A DNA stretch of 64,000 bases from Gemmatimonadota bacterium (GTDB lineage: Bacteria; Gemmatimonadota; Gemmatimonadetes; Gemmatimonadales; GWC2-71-9), in contig QHTK01000043.1 of NCBI GenBank assembly GCA_003220795.1, positions 30,819-94,818 of the forward strand, given 5' to 3'. Positions 43,404 to 52,606 of this stretch are shown in pieces. Position 1 is the first letter of the stretch. Every line of letters begins with the position of its first letter. The notes below the pieces were generated by a model that did no database searches, was not told where the DNA came from, and worked only from the letters and a program-made list of their open reading frames with translations. A program made the translations under genes and the position numbers.

Positions 43404-46400
43404 CGGGACGGGGCGCGGCCACGCGGCTGGGGCGGCTCGGGCTGCCGCACGCGCGCGCCCGCGCGACGGCGGTGCTGCTCGCCGGCGCGGGCCTCGCCGC
43501 TGCGCTGGCGGCGCTCGGCGTGCGCCTCGCGCCGCGCGTCGCCGGCGTGATCGCGGCGTGGCTCGCGATCGCCGGGGTGGCGGCGGTCGCCGCGTGGGCC
43601 GCGCGCCGCGTGCGGCGCGCGACGGCCCCGCCAGAGCTCGGCCGCCTCGCGGAGCGAGAGGGCGGCGGTCGAGCCGGCAGCGTCGTCGGCGTGCTGGCCC
43701 CACCGCCGCGCCTGGGGGGACTGAGCGCGAGCTTGCTCGCGTTGGCGGACGCGCGCGCCGCGACGGTGGTGGAGCGCGCCGCACCGGGGATCCGGCGGGC
43801 GCTGGCGCGTGGCACGCGGCGCGGCGTGGTGGTGGGGCTTGGCGCGGCGGCCCTGGGCGGTGCGTTATTCGTCGCCTCGGCACCGGCGGCGGGTCGCGCT
43901 GCCGCGTTCTGGCACCCGCTGCGCACGCTCGCCGCCGCACGCATGCCGGTACGCCTGTGGGTCGATCGCGCGACCGTGCGGCGCGGCGACAGCGTTACCG
44001 TCACGGTCCAAGTCCCCGCCGCTTCGCGCGCGACGCTGTGGACCCGGGGGCCGGGCGAGCCGTGGCGCGCCGCCAGCCTGGCGCTCGATTCGGTGGGGCG
44101 CGCGGTCCGCCGGATCGGCCCGCTCGAGGCCGACGTATTCCTGCGGGCGTCGAGCGGCGGGCGCTCCAGCGCGGAGCGGCGGGTCACCGTCGCACTGCCC
44201 GCCTTCGTGGCGGCCCTCGAGTTGACCGCGCGGTATCCCGCATATCTGGCGCGTCCCGACGAGCCACTCGTCCCAGGCGGCGACACGATCCCGGTGCCCG
44301 AGGGCACGGTGATTGTGACGAGCGGGGCCGCGAGCGTGCCGCTCGCGACGGTCGCGTGGCGGCAGGGCGGCGCCGTGTCGCGGCTCGCCGTCACGGGAGC
44401 GCGGTTCGCCGGGCGGCTCGCGCCGATCGTCTCCGGCACGTGGCGGCTCGACGTCGCGACGGCCGACGGGGGGGCGCTCGAGGGCGAGGCGCCGCAGCTG
44501 GCGCTGCGTGTGGTGCCCGACTCGGCCCCGGTGGTCACCGTGCCGGTGCCCGGCCGCGACACGACCCTCCCCATGTCGCTGCGCCAGCCGCTGGTGATCG
44601 ATGTGCGGGACGACCATGGGCTGTCGCGCCTCCAAGTCGTGAGCTGGCGCGTGAGCCGGACCGGGAAGGTCGGCGACGGGGTGCGCGAGTCGCTCGACGT
44701 GAGCGGCGTGGGTGACCGCGCCATCGTGCAGGGCGAGCTGGACGCGGCGCGGCGCGGCCTGCTGCCGGGCGACACGTTGCGGCTTCGTGTGGAAGCGTGG
44801 GATAACGCACCGGCGCCGCACGTGGGACGGAGCGCGGAGATCGCCCTGCGGCTGCCGAGCCTCGAGGAGGTGCGAGCGGCGCTGCGGGCCGCGACGCGCG
44901 GCCTCGTCGAGACCGCGGATTCGATCGCGGGCTCGCAACGCGACCTGGGTGAGCGCACCGGCGATCTGGCGCAGCAGCGCTCCCGTGACGAGACGGCGGG
45001 AGGGGGGCGGCGGCCGCCGCCGGGCGTGCAGCCCGGCACGCTGCCGTTCCAGGCGACCGAACGGGCGCAGGCGGTGGCGCACGAGCAGGAGGCGCTGGAG
45101 CAGCGGGTGCAGGAGCTGTCCAAGGCCGTGGAGGAGATCGCGCGGGCCGCGCAGGCCGCGGGGATCGACGACTCGGCATTCCAGGCGCGGCTGCGCGAGG
45201 TGCAGCAGCTGTTGCAGCGCGCGGTCACGCCCGAGCTCGAGCAGCGACTCCGCGAGCTGCAGGAGGCGCTCGCCAAGCTCGACCCGGACGCCACGCGGCA
45301 GGCGCTGCAGCGGCTTGCCGAAGCGCAGCAGCAGCTCAAGGCCGAGCTGGAGCGGAGCCGCGAGCTGTTCCAGCGCGCCGCGTCGGAGGGCGCGCTCGCC
45401 TCGCTCGCGGCCGACGCGGAAGACCTGAAGCGGCGCCAGGCCGAATGGAACGACACGGACGCGCGGCGCCCGGACAGCGCGGCGGCGGCGCGGGAGCGCG
45501 CGCTCGAGGAGCGAGCCGACTCGCTGGCGCACGGCATCGAGCAGGTGGGGAAGGACCTCGGGTTGCCGTCCGGGAGCGAGGCCCCGCTCGCGGCGCCGCA
45601 GCAGGCCGCGCGGCAGGCGCAGAGCGCGATGCAGCGCGCCGCCGAGTCGGCGGGGCAGGGTGACCAGGCTGGAGCGCAGCGGTCCGGCGAGACGGCGGAG
45701 CAGCAGCTGGCGGGACTTCCCGACGCACTGCGGACGCGACGCGACTCGCTGGCCGGCGCGTGGCGCCAGGAGACGCTCGGCGCGCTCGACCGCGCGCTGT
45801 CCGAGACGGCGGCGTTGGCGGACCGCGAGCAACAAGTGGCCGCAGCGCTGCGCCGCGGGGAGGGCGGTCCCGCGACGCGCTCGCGCCAGGCGTCTGTCGA
45901 GGAGGGGACGACGGCAGTGGAGGGGCAAATCCGCGAGGCGGCGGGGAAGCATGCGCTCGTCTCGCCGCAGCTCGAGGGGGCGCTCGGCTTTGCCAAGCGC
46001 CAGATGGCCGCGGCGCGCGAGCAGCTCGAGCAGGGGGATCCGAACACCGGTGAGGCCGCGGCGCTGGCGGAACAGGCAGTGGATGCGCTCAACGCCACCG
46101 CGCTCGCCCTCGCGCGGAGCCGCAGCCAGGTCGCGGGAGCGCGGTCGGGGAGCGGGTTCGCCGAGGCGGTCGAGCAGCTCGCGCGGATGGCGCGCGACCA
46201 ACAAGGGCTGAACGGCGCGGCGCGCGGACTCCTTCCCATGATGGGGCCGAGCGGTCAGGCGGTGCTCGAGCAGCTGCGCGCGATCGCCGCGCGCCAGCGC
46301 GCGCTCGCGCAGCAACTCGAGCGGCTGCAAGCCGAGGGTGGGAGCGGCGCGGCGGGCGCGCTGGCGCAAGAGGCGCGAGAGCTGGCGCGCCAACTGGACG

Positions 46401-46690
46401 CGGGCCGTCTCGACCAACAGACGATCCAGCGCCAGGAGCGGCTGTACCGCCGCCTGCTCGACGCCGGCCGGACCCTGTCCGGGAGCGAGCCCGACGAAAG
46501 CAAGGAACGCAGCAGTCGCCCGGCCACCGGCGATAGTGTGCACCTTCCCGCGCTGCTCAAGCCCGGCGCCACGGGCGGGGGGCCCAGGCTGCGCTATCCG
46601 ACGTGGGAAGAGCTGTCGGGGCTCACGCCGGAGCAGCGGCGGCTCGTGCTCGAGTACTTCCGGAGATTGAATGCGCCCGAGCCGCGCTGA
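43400..46690 (+). CDS. DUF4175-like membrane-anchored coiled-coil protein
   Basis: 1096 residues from GTG at 43400, overlapping the DUF4159 stop (GTGA). Membrane helices at about 22-42, 46-68 and 134-155. An Ig-like extracytoplasmic part (about 180-480) follows, with RRGDSVTVTVQVPAASRATL (shortened) and RDDHGLSRLQVVSW. Residues about 500-1090 are Gln/Ala/Glu/Arg-rich coiled coil with repeated LAEAQQQLK-like segments. The end, YPTWEELSGLTPEQRRLV, is a family-like motif. Probably a large periplasmic structural protein; function unknown. Confidence 0.75.
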   Translation: MTGRGAATRLGRLGLPHARARATAVLLAGAGLAAALAALGVRLAPRVAGVIAAWLAIAGVAAVAAWAARRVRRATAPPELGRLAEREGGGRAGSVVGVLAPPPRLGGLSASLLALADARAATVVERAAPGIRRALARGTRRGVVVGLGAAALGGALFVASAPAAGRAAAFWHPLRTLAAARMPVRLWVDRATVRRGDSVTVTVQVPAASRATLWTRGPGEPWRAASLALDSVGRAVRRIGPLEADVFLRASSGGRSSAERRVTVALPAFVAALELTARYPAYLARPDEPLVPGGDTIPVPEGTVIVTSGAASVPLATVAWRQGGAVSRLAVTGARFAGRLAPIVSGTWRLDVATADGGALEGEAPQLALRVVPDSAPVVTVPVPGRDTTLPMSLRQPLVIDVRDDHGLSRLQVVSWRVSRTGKVGDGVRESLDVSGVGDRAIVQGELDAARRGLLPGDTLRLRVEAWDNAPAPHVGRSAEIALRLPSLEEVRAALRAATRGLVETADSIAGSQRDLGERTGDLAQQRSRDETAGGGRRPPPGVQPGTLPFQATERAQAVAHEQEALEQRVQELSKAVEEIARAAQAAGIDDSAFQARLREVQQLLQRAVTPELEQRLRELQEALAKLDPDATRQALQRLAEAQQQLKAELERSRELFQRAASEGALASLAADAEDLKRRQAEWNDTDARRPDSAAAARERALEERADSLAHGIEQVGKDLGLPSGSEAPLAAPQQAARQAQSAMQRAAESAGQGDQAGAQRSGETAEQQLAGLPDALRTRRDSLAGAWRQETLGALDRALSETAALADREQQVAAALRRGEGGPATRSRQASVEEGTTAVEGQIREAAGKHALVSPQLEGALGFAKRQMAAAREQLEQGDPNTGEAAALAEQAVDALNATALALARSRSQVAGARSGSGFAEAVEQLARMARDQQGLNGAARGLLPMMGPSGQAVLEQLRAIAARQRALAQQLERLQAEGGSGAAGALAQEARELARQLDAGRLDQQTIQRQERLYRRLLDAGRTLSGSEPDESKERSSRPATGDSVHLPALLKPGATGGGPRLRYPTWEELSGLTPEQRRLVLEYFRRLNAPEPR

Positions 46691-48422
46691 GCTCGTGGTT
46701 CTCGGGCTGCTGCTGGTCTCGGCGCACGGCGCCCGTGGCCAGGCCATCGGCCAGGGCTTCGAGCTGGAGCGGGCAGGTCAGTACCAGCGGGCCGCGACCG
46801 TGTACTTCACGACGCTGCGCGGGGAGCCCACGAACCTGGCGGCGCTGCTCGGGCTCGAACGCGTGCTGCCGTCCCTCAGCCGGCTACCGGAGCTGCTTCC
46901 CGCGGCGCAGCGCGCCGTGGCGGCGAGTCCCGGGAACGCGGCTCTGCGGGCCGTGCTGCTGCGGACCTACGTAGCGTTGAACGAGCCGGATAGCGCGCGC
47001 GCCGTGGCGCAGCGCTGGACCGCCGAGCAGCCGCGCGCCGAGGCGCCGTACCGCGAATGGGCCATCGCGCTGGAGGACGTGCACCGCTTCGACGAGGCGC
47101 GCCAGGTGTTCCTATTCGGACGGCGCGCGCTGGGACGGCCCGGGGTGTTCGGCATCGAACTGGGCGAGCTGTTGGAGCGCGTCGGCGAGTGGGAGGAGGC
47201 GGCGCGCGAATGGGCGGCCGCGTTGAGCGAGGCACCCGCGCAGCTCCTGAGCGCGGCGAGCTCGCTCGCCGAGGCGCCGGTGGAGCAGCGGGAACGGATC
47301 GTGCGCGCGATCCTGGCGCCGGAGCCCAAACCGCTCGAGCGCCGGCTCGCGGGCGAGCTGCTGCTCGGCTGGGGCCAGCCGGAGCGCGCCTGGAGCGTCT
47401 TCGCGCCGGCCGTCGCGGAGCCGTCGTCCGACGCCGCGACCGCCCTGCGGCGCTTCGCCGACCTGGCGAACGGCGGGAACACTCCCGACGCGCGCCGCGT
47501 CCGGGCACTAGCGCTCGCGCGCTACGCCGACATGGTTCCCGAGCCCTTGGCGGTGCGGGCCCGGGCGGAGGCGGCGCGGGCGTTTCTCGGGGCCGGCGAC
47601 CGCGTCGCGGCTCGGCGCGTGCTGGCGCAGGTGGCGGCCGACTCCACGGCGCCGCCCGATGCGCAGGCGCTCGCCCAGAGTGCGCTCGTGGAAGCCCTGA
47701 TCGATGACGGCCAGCTGAGCGAGGCTGCGACCCGGCTCGGAGCGGAGTCCAGACTCTCCGAAGACGACCGCGCGGCGTTGCGACTCAAGCTGGCGCGGGC
47801 GCGCATCCAGCGCGGCGAGCTGGACCTCGCCGACTCGGTGCTCCTGGCGGACTCGAGCGTCGATGCGCTGGCGCTGCGCGGCTGGGTGGCGCTCTACTCG
47901 GGCGACATGAAAGAGGCACAGGAGATGTTCCGGGCCGCGGGTCCGTACGCCGGGGACCGGCGCGACGCTACCGAGCGCTCGGGCGTCCTCGCCCTGCTGC
48001 AGCAGCTTCCGGGCGATCGCTTCCCGGAGCTGGGGAGCGCGTTGCTGCTCCTCGCCCGCGGGGACTCGGCCCGCGCCGTCCAGTCCTTGCGGCTTGCGGC
48101 CGCGCGTCTGGAAACGCGGGGAAGTGGGGGGGAAGGCCGGGCCGATATCCTGCTGCTGGCGGGCCGCGTCGCGGTCCGGCTGGACGCACTGCAGCAGCAA
48201 ACGGCACTGACTCTGTTCGCGGAGGTGGCGGGGACCCCTGGAAAGAGCGCGGCCGCGCCTGCCGCCGAGCTGGAGTGGGCGCGGCTGCTGCTCCGCCAAC
48301 TAAAGACGGCGGAAGCGATCGCGCACCTGGAGCACCTGATCCTCGCCTACCCGGAGAGCGCGGTCGTGCCCGAGGCGCGCCGGGAGCTGGAGCGTGCGAA
48401 AGGAGCGATTCCGAAGTCGTGA
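46671..48422 (+). CDS. Exported TPR-repeat protein
   Basis: 583 residues. N-terminal signal peptide (VLGLLLVSAHGARGQ) then about ten helix pairs of TPR character (for example FELERAGQYQRAATVYFTTL, AWRLAEARFLG-like pairs such as LVEALIDDGQLSEAATRL). Starts 20 nt before the end of the DUF4175 gene and its stop overlaps the next gene (GTGA), so the four genes 42657-49720 form one unit. Probably an adaptor in the periplasm. Confidence 0.78.
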   Translation: MRPSRAELVVLGLLLVSAHGARGQAIGQGFELERAGQYQRAATVYFTTLRGEPTNLAALLGLERVLPSLSRLPELLPAAQRAVAASPGNAALRAVLLRTYVALNEPDSARAVAQRWTAEQPRAEAPYREWAIALEDVHRFDEARQVFLFGRRALGRPGVFGIELGELLERVGEWEEAAREWAAALSEAPAQLLSAASSLAEAPVEQRERIVRAILAPEPKPLERRLAGELLLGWGQPERAWSVFAPAVAEPSSDAATALRRFADLANGGNTPDARRVRALALARYADMVPEPLAVRARAEAARAFLGAGDRVAARRVLAQVAADSTAPPDAQALAQSALVEALIDDGQLSEAATRLGAESRLSEDDRAALRLKLARARIQRGELDLADSVLLADSSVDALALRGWVALYSGDMKEAQEMFRAAGPYAGDRRDATERSGVLALLQQLPGDRFPELGSALLLLARGDSARAVQSLRLAAARLETRGSGGEGRADILLLAGRVAVRLDALQQQTALTLFAEVAGTPGKSAAAPAAELEWARLLLRQLKTAEAIAHLEHLILAYPESAVVPEARRELERAKGAIPKS

Positions 48423-49720
48423 GGCGGCGGGAATTCCTTCAGACGGTCGGGCGGATCGGCGGATCGGCGGTTGGCGCCGACTTGCTGGGCTACTACCCGT
48501 CTACCCGTTTACCCGTCTACCCGTCTCTCCTTATTCCCATGGACGACGCTCAGACCGATCACCTCAAGGCCTACGGCGTCACGTACCGCATCATCCAGGC
48601 AGGCATCAAGGCGGAGTGGCTCCTGAACTACCGGAGCGGCGCGTTCCTCGTGCCCGACGGCGAGGCGGTCCGGAGGGACGCGGCGCTCGGGGGTGTGAAG
48701 GCCGAGCCGGTGGACGACGGCCGGGTAACCGGGATCCGCGGCGAGATCGAGGCGAGCAACATGGACGCGGTGCCGCTCGAGAAGGCGCCCAAGGTGGCTG
48801 TCTACGTGCCGCCCAACGCGCCGCCCTGGGACGACGCCGTGACCATGGCGCTGCAGTATGCCGGTATCCCGTTCGACACGGTGTGGGACTTCGAGGTGAT
48901 GGCGGGGAAGCTCGCGAACTACGACTGGCTGCATCTGCACCACGAGGATTTTACCGGCCAGTATTCGAAGTTCTTTCTGATCTACGGCGGCGCTCCGTGG
49001 CTCGCCGAGATGGTGCGGTTCAACAGCGATGCCGCCAAGCGGCTCGGCCTCGCCACCGTGCCGGACTTGAAGAAGGCGGTGGCGCGCAAGATCCGCGAGT
49101 ACGTGGCGAACGGCGGGTTCCTGTTTGCGATGTGCACCGCGACGGAGACGATCGACCTCGCCCTCGCCGCCGAGCGCGTCGACATCGCCGCCGCCTTCGC
49201 CGACGGCACACCGATGGATCCGCAGGCGGACGCCAAGCTCGATTGGTCGAAGGCCCTGGCGTTCACCGGGGCGCACGTCGAGCCCAACCCGGCGGTGGCG
49301 AGCTTCTCCGACATCGATGGCCACCAGGTGAACGCCGGGCCGCGTCGCCAGCCGCTCGGCGCGTTCAAGCTGTTCAACTTCAGCGCCAAGATCGACCCTG
49401 TCCCCACGATGCTGGTGCAGAATCATCGCCAGGTGATCCCCGATTTCTACGGGCTCACCACGTCGTTTCTGCGGAGCCGCCTGAAGCCAAGTGTGTCGGT
49501 GCTGGGCGACGAAGAGGGCGCGGCGTGGGTGAAGTACATCCACGGGGATCACGGCAAGGGAACGTGGACCTTCTTCGGCGGGCACGATCCGGAAGATCAG
49601 CAGCACCAGATCGGTGATCCGCCGACGGACCTGTCGCTGCACCCGCACTCGCCGGGGTACCGCCTCATCCTCAACAACGTGCTGTTTCCCGCCGCCAAGA
49701 AGCGCGAGCTCAAGACGTGA
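48419..49720 (+). CDS. Tat-signal protein with a glutamine-amidotransferase-like fold, annotated elsewhere as asparagine synthetase B-like
   Basis: 433 residues from GTG at 48419 (GTGA overlap). The RRREFLQTVG start is Tat-like. Residues about 25-37 come from an 8-bp tandem repeat (48493-48524). The mature part (VTYRIIQAGIKAEWLLNYRSG split as VTYRIIQAGIKAEWLLN and YRSGAFLVPDG) continues with VYVPPNAPPWDDAVTMALQY, GGFLFAMCTATETIDLALA and YIHGDHGKGTWTFFGGHDPE. The nucleophile-elbow-like FAMCTATE resembles a class I glutamine amidotransferase. Not a complete asparagine synthetase. The substrate is unknown. Confidence 0.6.
   Translation: MRRREFLQTVGRIGGSAVGADLLGYYPSTRLPVYPSLLIPMDDAQTDHLKAYGVTYRIIQAGIKAEWLLNYRSGAFLVPDGEAVRRDAALGGVKAEPVDDGRVTGIRGEIEASNMDAVPLEKAPKVAVYVPPNAPPWDDAVTMALQYAGIPFDTVWDFEVMAGKLANYDWLHLHHEDFTGQYSKFFLIYGGAPWLAEMVRFNSDAAKRLGLATVPDLKKAVARKIREYVANGGFLFAMCTATETIDLALAAERVDIAAAFADGTPMDPQADAKLDWSKALAFTGAHVEPNPAVASFSDIDGHQVNAGPRRQPLGAFKLFNFSAKIDPVPTMLVQNHRQVIPDFYGLTTSFLRSRLKPSVSVLGDEEGAAWVKYIHGDHGKGTWTFFGGHDPEDQQHQIGDPPTDLSLHPHSPGYRLILNNVLFPAAKKRELKT
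48493..48524 (+). repeat. Four tandem 8-bp units (CTACCCGT) at the Tat signal/mature junction
   Basis: CTACCCGT, CTACCCGT, TTACCCGT, CTACCCGT. On this strand the 8-mer reads as the stop-free octapeptide LPVYPSTR in any frame; the opposite strand contains stops. It encodes YYPSTRLPVYPS of the protein. Confidence 0.9.
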
Positions 49721-52242
49721 GCGTGGAGCGCCTGTCGCCCGCGGTCCGTGAGCAGGTGCGCGCGGAGATCGCCGCGGCCCACGGGCGCGAAGTGTCGTTC
49801 GTGGCGCGCCCGGACGCGCACGGCCGCCTCGTGGAGGCGCGCCCCGTCGCGCGCGGCACGGTCGACGCGGTGCTCGCGCTGCCGGGGATCGCGCAGCGGG
49901 GGGAGCTGCTGCTGCACAACCACCCGAGCGGCGCACTCGAGCCCTCGGGGGCCGACCTGAGCGTCGCCGCCCGCCTGCACGACGGAGGTGTGGGCTTCGC
50001 CATCGTGGACAACGACGTCACCGACTGCTATGTCGTGGTCGAATGCCCCCGCCCGCGCGCGACGACGCGGCTCGATCCCTTCGATGTCGCCGGCTTGCTC
50101 GCCCCTCATGGTCCGGTGGCCCGCGCGCTCGGGGGCTTCGAAGATCGGCCGAGCCAACGTGACATGGCGGCCTACATCGCCGATGCGTACAACGACGGCG
50201 GCGTCGCGCTGCTCGAGGCGGGCACGGGCGTAGGCAAGTCGTTCGCGTACCTGGCACCTGCACTCGTGTGGGCGCGCGAGAACGGCGAGCGCACCATCGT
50301 CTCCACCAACACGATCAACCTTCAGGAGCAGCTCGTCGGCAAGGATCTGCCGATTCTCGCCCGGGCGCTCGGGACGGGCGAGCACTCGCCTTCGTTCGCG
50401 CTGCTGAAGGGGTGGCGCAATTACCTCTGCCTCGCGCGGCTCGAGCAGGCACGCGATGCCCGTGGCTCACTGTTCGAGGACGAGCGCGCGACCGAGCTGG
50501 AGGCGCTCGCCGCCTGGGCGGGGCAGACGAGCGACGGCAGCCTGTCGGATCTGCCGGACGAGCCCGCGGCCGAGGTGTGGGACGCCGTTGCCGCCGAATC
50601 CGACCTGTGCACGCGGCTCAAGTGCCCCCACTTCGAGCAGTGTTTCCTGTTCCAGGCGCGCCGCCGCGCCGCCGAGGCGGACGTCGTGGTGGTGAACCAT
50701 CACCTGCTCGCGAGCGATCTCGCCGTGCGCATGGCGAGCGACAATTGGCAGGAGGCGGCGGTTCTGCCGCCGTACCGGCGCCTCGTGCTCGACGAGGCGC
50801 ATCACCTCGAGGACGTCGCGGCGATGCACCTGGGCGCTCAGGTGAGCATGCTCGGCGTGCAGCGGCTGCTCTCGCGGCTCGAGAAGAACGGCCGCGGGCT
50901 CCTGCCGACCCTCGGGGCGGTGCTCGCCGGCCGCGATGACCTGCTCTCGGCGGCGAGTCGCGACCTGGTGCACCAGAGCTTGTTCGACGCGCTTGGCGCG
51001 GCGCGCCGCGCCGCCGACGCGCTGTTCGCCCTGCTCGCCCGCCGGCTCGACGCGGAGCCCGGACCCACCCCCGTGCTGCGGCTCACCGACGACTTCGCGC
51101 GCGACGACGTCTGGGCGCAGGGCCTCGACGTGGCGCTCGACAACCTGTTGCTCGGCTTCTCCCGGCTCCGGGACGGCGTCGAGACGATCGCCGATCGCCT
51201 GTCGCTCGACGACCCCTCCGAGCGGCGCGCCCAGCTCATCGCCGAGCTGCGCGGCGTGGTGCGGCGGCTCGATGCGATCGCCGTCGGGCTCACCGCGGCG
51301 CTCCGGCCCCCGGCGGGCGTGCCCGCCGCCGTCCGCTGGCTCGAGCGCCGCGGGCGGAAGACCCCGAACGTGTCGCTCGCCGCCGTGCCGCTCGACCTGG
51401 CGCCGATTCTCAAGGACAACCTGTTCGACCGGGTCGAGACCGTGGTGCTGACGAGCGCCACGCTCGCCGCCGGGGGCGACTTCGGCTATCTGGAGCAGCG
51501 GGTGGGACTCGATCTCCCGCCGTCGCGCGTGCGGGCGCGCGAGATCCACGCCTCGCCGTTCGACTTTCCCGCGCAATGTCTGTTCGGGATCCCGACCGAC
51601 CTGCCCGAGCCGCGCGACGATGAGCCGGGGCACGACGCGGCCGTGGCGCGGGTGCTGGTGGAGCTGGCGCACGCGTCGGATGGGGGCATGTTCGTGCTGT
51701 TTACCAGTCATGGCGCGCTGCGGCGCGCCGCCGAGGCGGTGCGCGGGGCGATCGGCGGGCGCTGGCCGCTGCTGGTCCAGGGTGACGGGCAGCGCGACCA
51801 GCTGCTGCGGCGGTTCCGCGAGGCCGGCTCCGCGATCCTGCTCGGGACGGATTCGTTCTGGGAGGGGGTCGACGTCCCGGGCCGCGCGCTGCGCGTGCTG
51901 ATCCTCGCCAAGCTGCCGTTCAAGGTACCGAGTGAGCCGCTCACGGCGGCCCGGCTGGAGCGCCTCGAGGCCCGGGGGCTGAACGGCTTCACGCACTACC
52001 TCGTGCCCAACGCGGCGCTCAAGCTGAAGCAGGGGTTCGGGCGGCTGATTCGCCGTACCACAGATGTGGGGGCGGTGGTGCTGCTGGACCGCCGGATCGT
52101 GACCAAACGATACGGCCAGCTGATCCTCGAGGGACTGCCGCCCGCGTCGCGGGTCGTCGGCTCCTGGCAGGACGTGCGGCGCGCGTGTGAAGAGTTCTTC
52201 GCGGGGCACGGGATCGAGGCGGCCCTGGGCGCGCAAGGATAG
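49717..52242 (+). CDS. DinG/XPD-type helicase fused to an N-terminal RadC-like JAMM domain
   Basis: 841 residues. The N-terminal domain (about 15-110) has the RadC/JAMM motif HNHPSGALEPSGAD (His67, His69, Asp80) and an upstream Glu25 candidate. Residues 140 onward are a superfamily 2 iron-sulfur helicase: Q-motif-like RPSQRDM, Walker A GTGVGKS (169-175), four Cys for a 4Fe-4S cluster (238, 298, 303, 309), DEAH box (359-362) and helicase C motifs in LLGTDSFWEGVDVPG and KQGFGRLIRR. DinG-type enzymes unwind R-loops and forked DNA 5' to 3'. The JAMM fusion is unusual. Starts inside the preceding gene by 4 nt. Confidence 0.9.
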   Translation: MSVERLSPAVREQVRAEIAAAHGREVSFVARPDAHGRLVEARPVARGTVDAVLALPGIAQRGELLLHNHPSGALEPSGADLSVAARLHDGGVGFAIVDNDVTDCYVVVECPRPRATTRLDPFDVAGLLAPHGPVARALGGFEDRPSQRDMAAYIADAYNDGGVALLEAGTGVGKSFAYLAPALVWARENGERTIVSTNTINLQEQLVGKDLPILARALGTGEHSPSFALLKGWRNYLCLARLEQARDARGSLFEDERATELEALAAWAGQTSDGSLSDLPDEPAAEVWDAVAAESDLCTRLKCPHFEQCFLFQARRRAAEADVVVVNHHLLASDLAVRMASDNWQEAAVLPPYRRLVLDEAHHLEDVAAMHLGAQVSMLGVQRLLSRLEKNGRGLLPTLGAVLAGRDDLLSAASRDLVHQSLFDALGAARRAADALFALLARRLDAEPGPTPVLRLTDDFARDDVWAQGLDVALDNLLLGFSRLRDGVETIADRLSLDDPSERRAQLIAELRGVVRRLDAIAVGLTAALRPPAGVPAAVRWLERRGRKTPNVSLAAVPLDLAPILKDNLFDRVETVVLTSATLAAGGDFGYLEQRVGLDLPPSRVRAREIHASPFDFPAQCLFGIPTDLPEPRDDEPGHDAAVARVLVELAHASDGGMFVLFTSHGALRRAAEAVRGAIGGRWPLLVQGDGQRDQLLRRFREAGSAILLGTDSFWEGVDVPGRALRVLILAKLPFKVPSEPLTAARLERLEARGLNGFTHYLVPNAALKLKQGFGRLIRRTTDVGAVVLLDRRIVTKRYGQLILEGLPPASRVVGSWQDVRRACEEFFAGHGIEAALGAQG

Positions 52243-52245
52243 ATT

Positions 52246-52548
52246 GTGTTCGTGGTCGTGTGGATGTTCGAAGCGAAGGCAGGCGCGGAGGAGGACTTCG
52301 TCCGGGCCTACGGGCCCGACGGCGACTGGGCGCAGTTGTTCCGGCGCAGCGGGGGCGAGAGCTTCCTTGATTCGCAGCTGGCGCGCGACATCGAAATCGC
52401 CCGACGGTTCGTGACGATCGACCGCTGGGCGTCCCGGGCGGCATTCGACGCCTTCAAGGCCTCCGCCAAGGCCGACTACGATGCCCTCGACGCCCGGTGC
52501 CGGCAGCTCACCCGGAGCGAGCGGCTGATCGGGCATTTCGAAACGTAA
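52246..52548 (+). CDS. ABM-like small dimeric alpha-beta barrel protein
   Basis: 100 residues from GTG at 52246 (four nt after the helicase stop). VVVWMFEAKAGAEEDFVRAY, RRFVTIDRWASRAAFDAF and SERLIGHFET have the ferredoxin-like pattern of antibiotic-biosynthesis-monooxygenase domains. Likely a small-molecule oxygenase or merely a fold relative; substrate unknown. Confidence 0.65.
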   Translation: MFVVVWMFEAKAGAEEDFVRAYGPDGDWAQLFRRSGGESFLDSQLARDIEIARRFVTIDRWASRAAFDAFKASAKADYDALDARCRQLTRSERLIGHFET

Positions 52549-52574
52549 CGTTTAGGCTTCAGCCTGGGAACGTT
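52547..52574. repeat. Short hairpin after the ABM-like gene
   Basis: AACGTT at both ends (52547-52552, 52569-52574) and the core AGGC-TTCA-GCCT form an interrupted 10-bp stem. The core differs by one base from the hairpin at 56883-56900. Confidence 0.6.
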
Positions 52575-52606
52575 GTGGCGCGTATCAGTTCAGAGGAGGG
52601 CTTCTT

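Noticed and set aside
43375..46747. Very long minus-strand ORFs (about 950 codons) opposite the DUF4175-like gene
   Set aside because: Shadows of a GC-rich Ala/Arg/Gln coiled-coil gene; composition is Ser/Arg/Ala noise, and the plus-strand gene has clear domain features and coupled neighbours.
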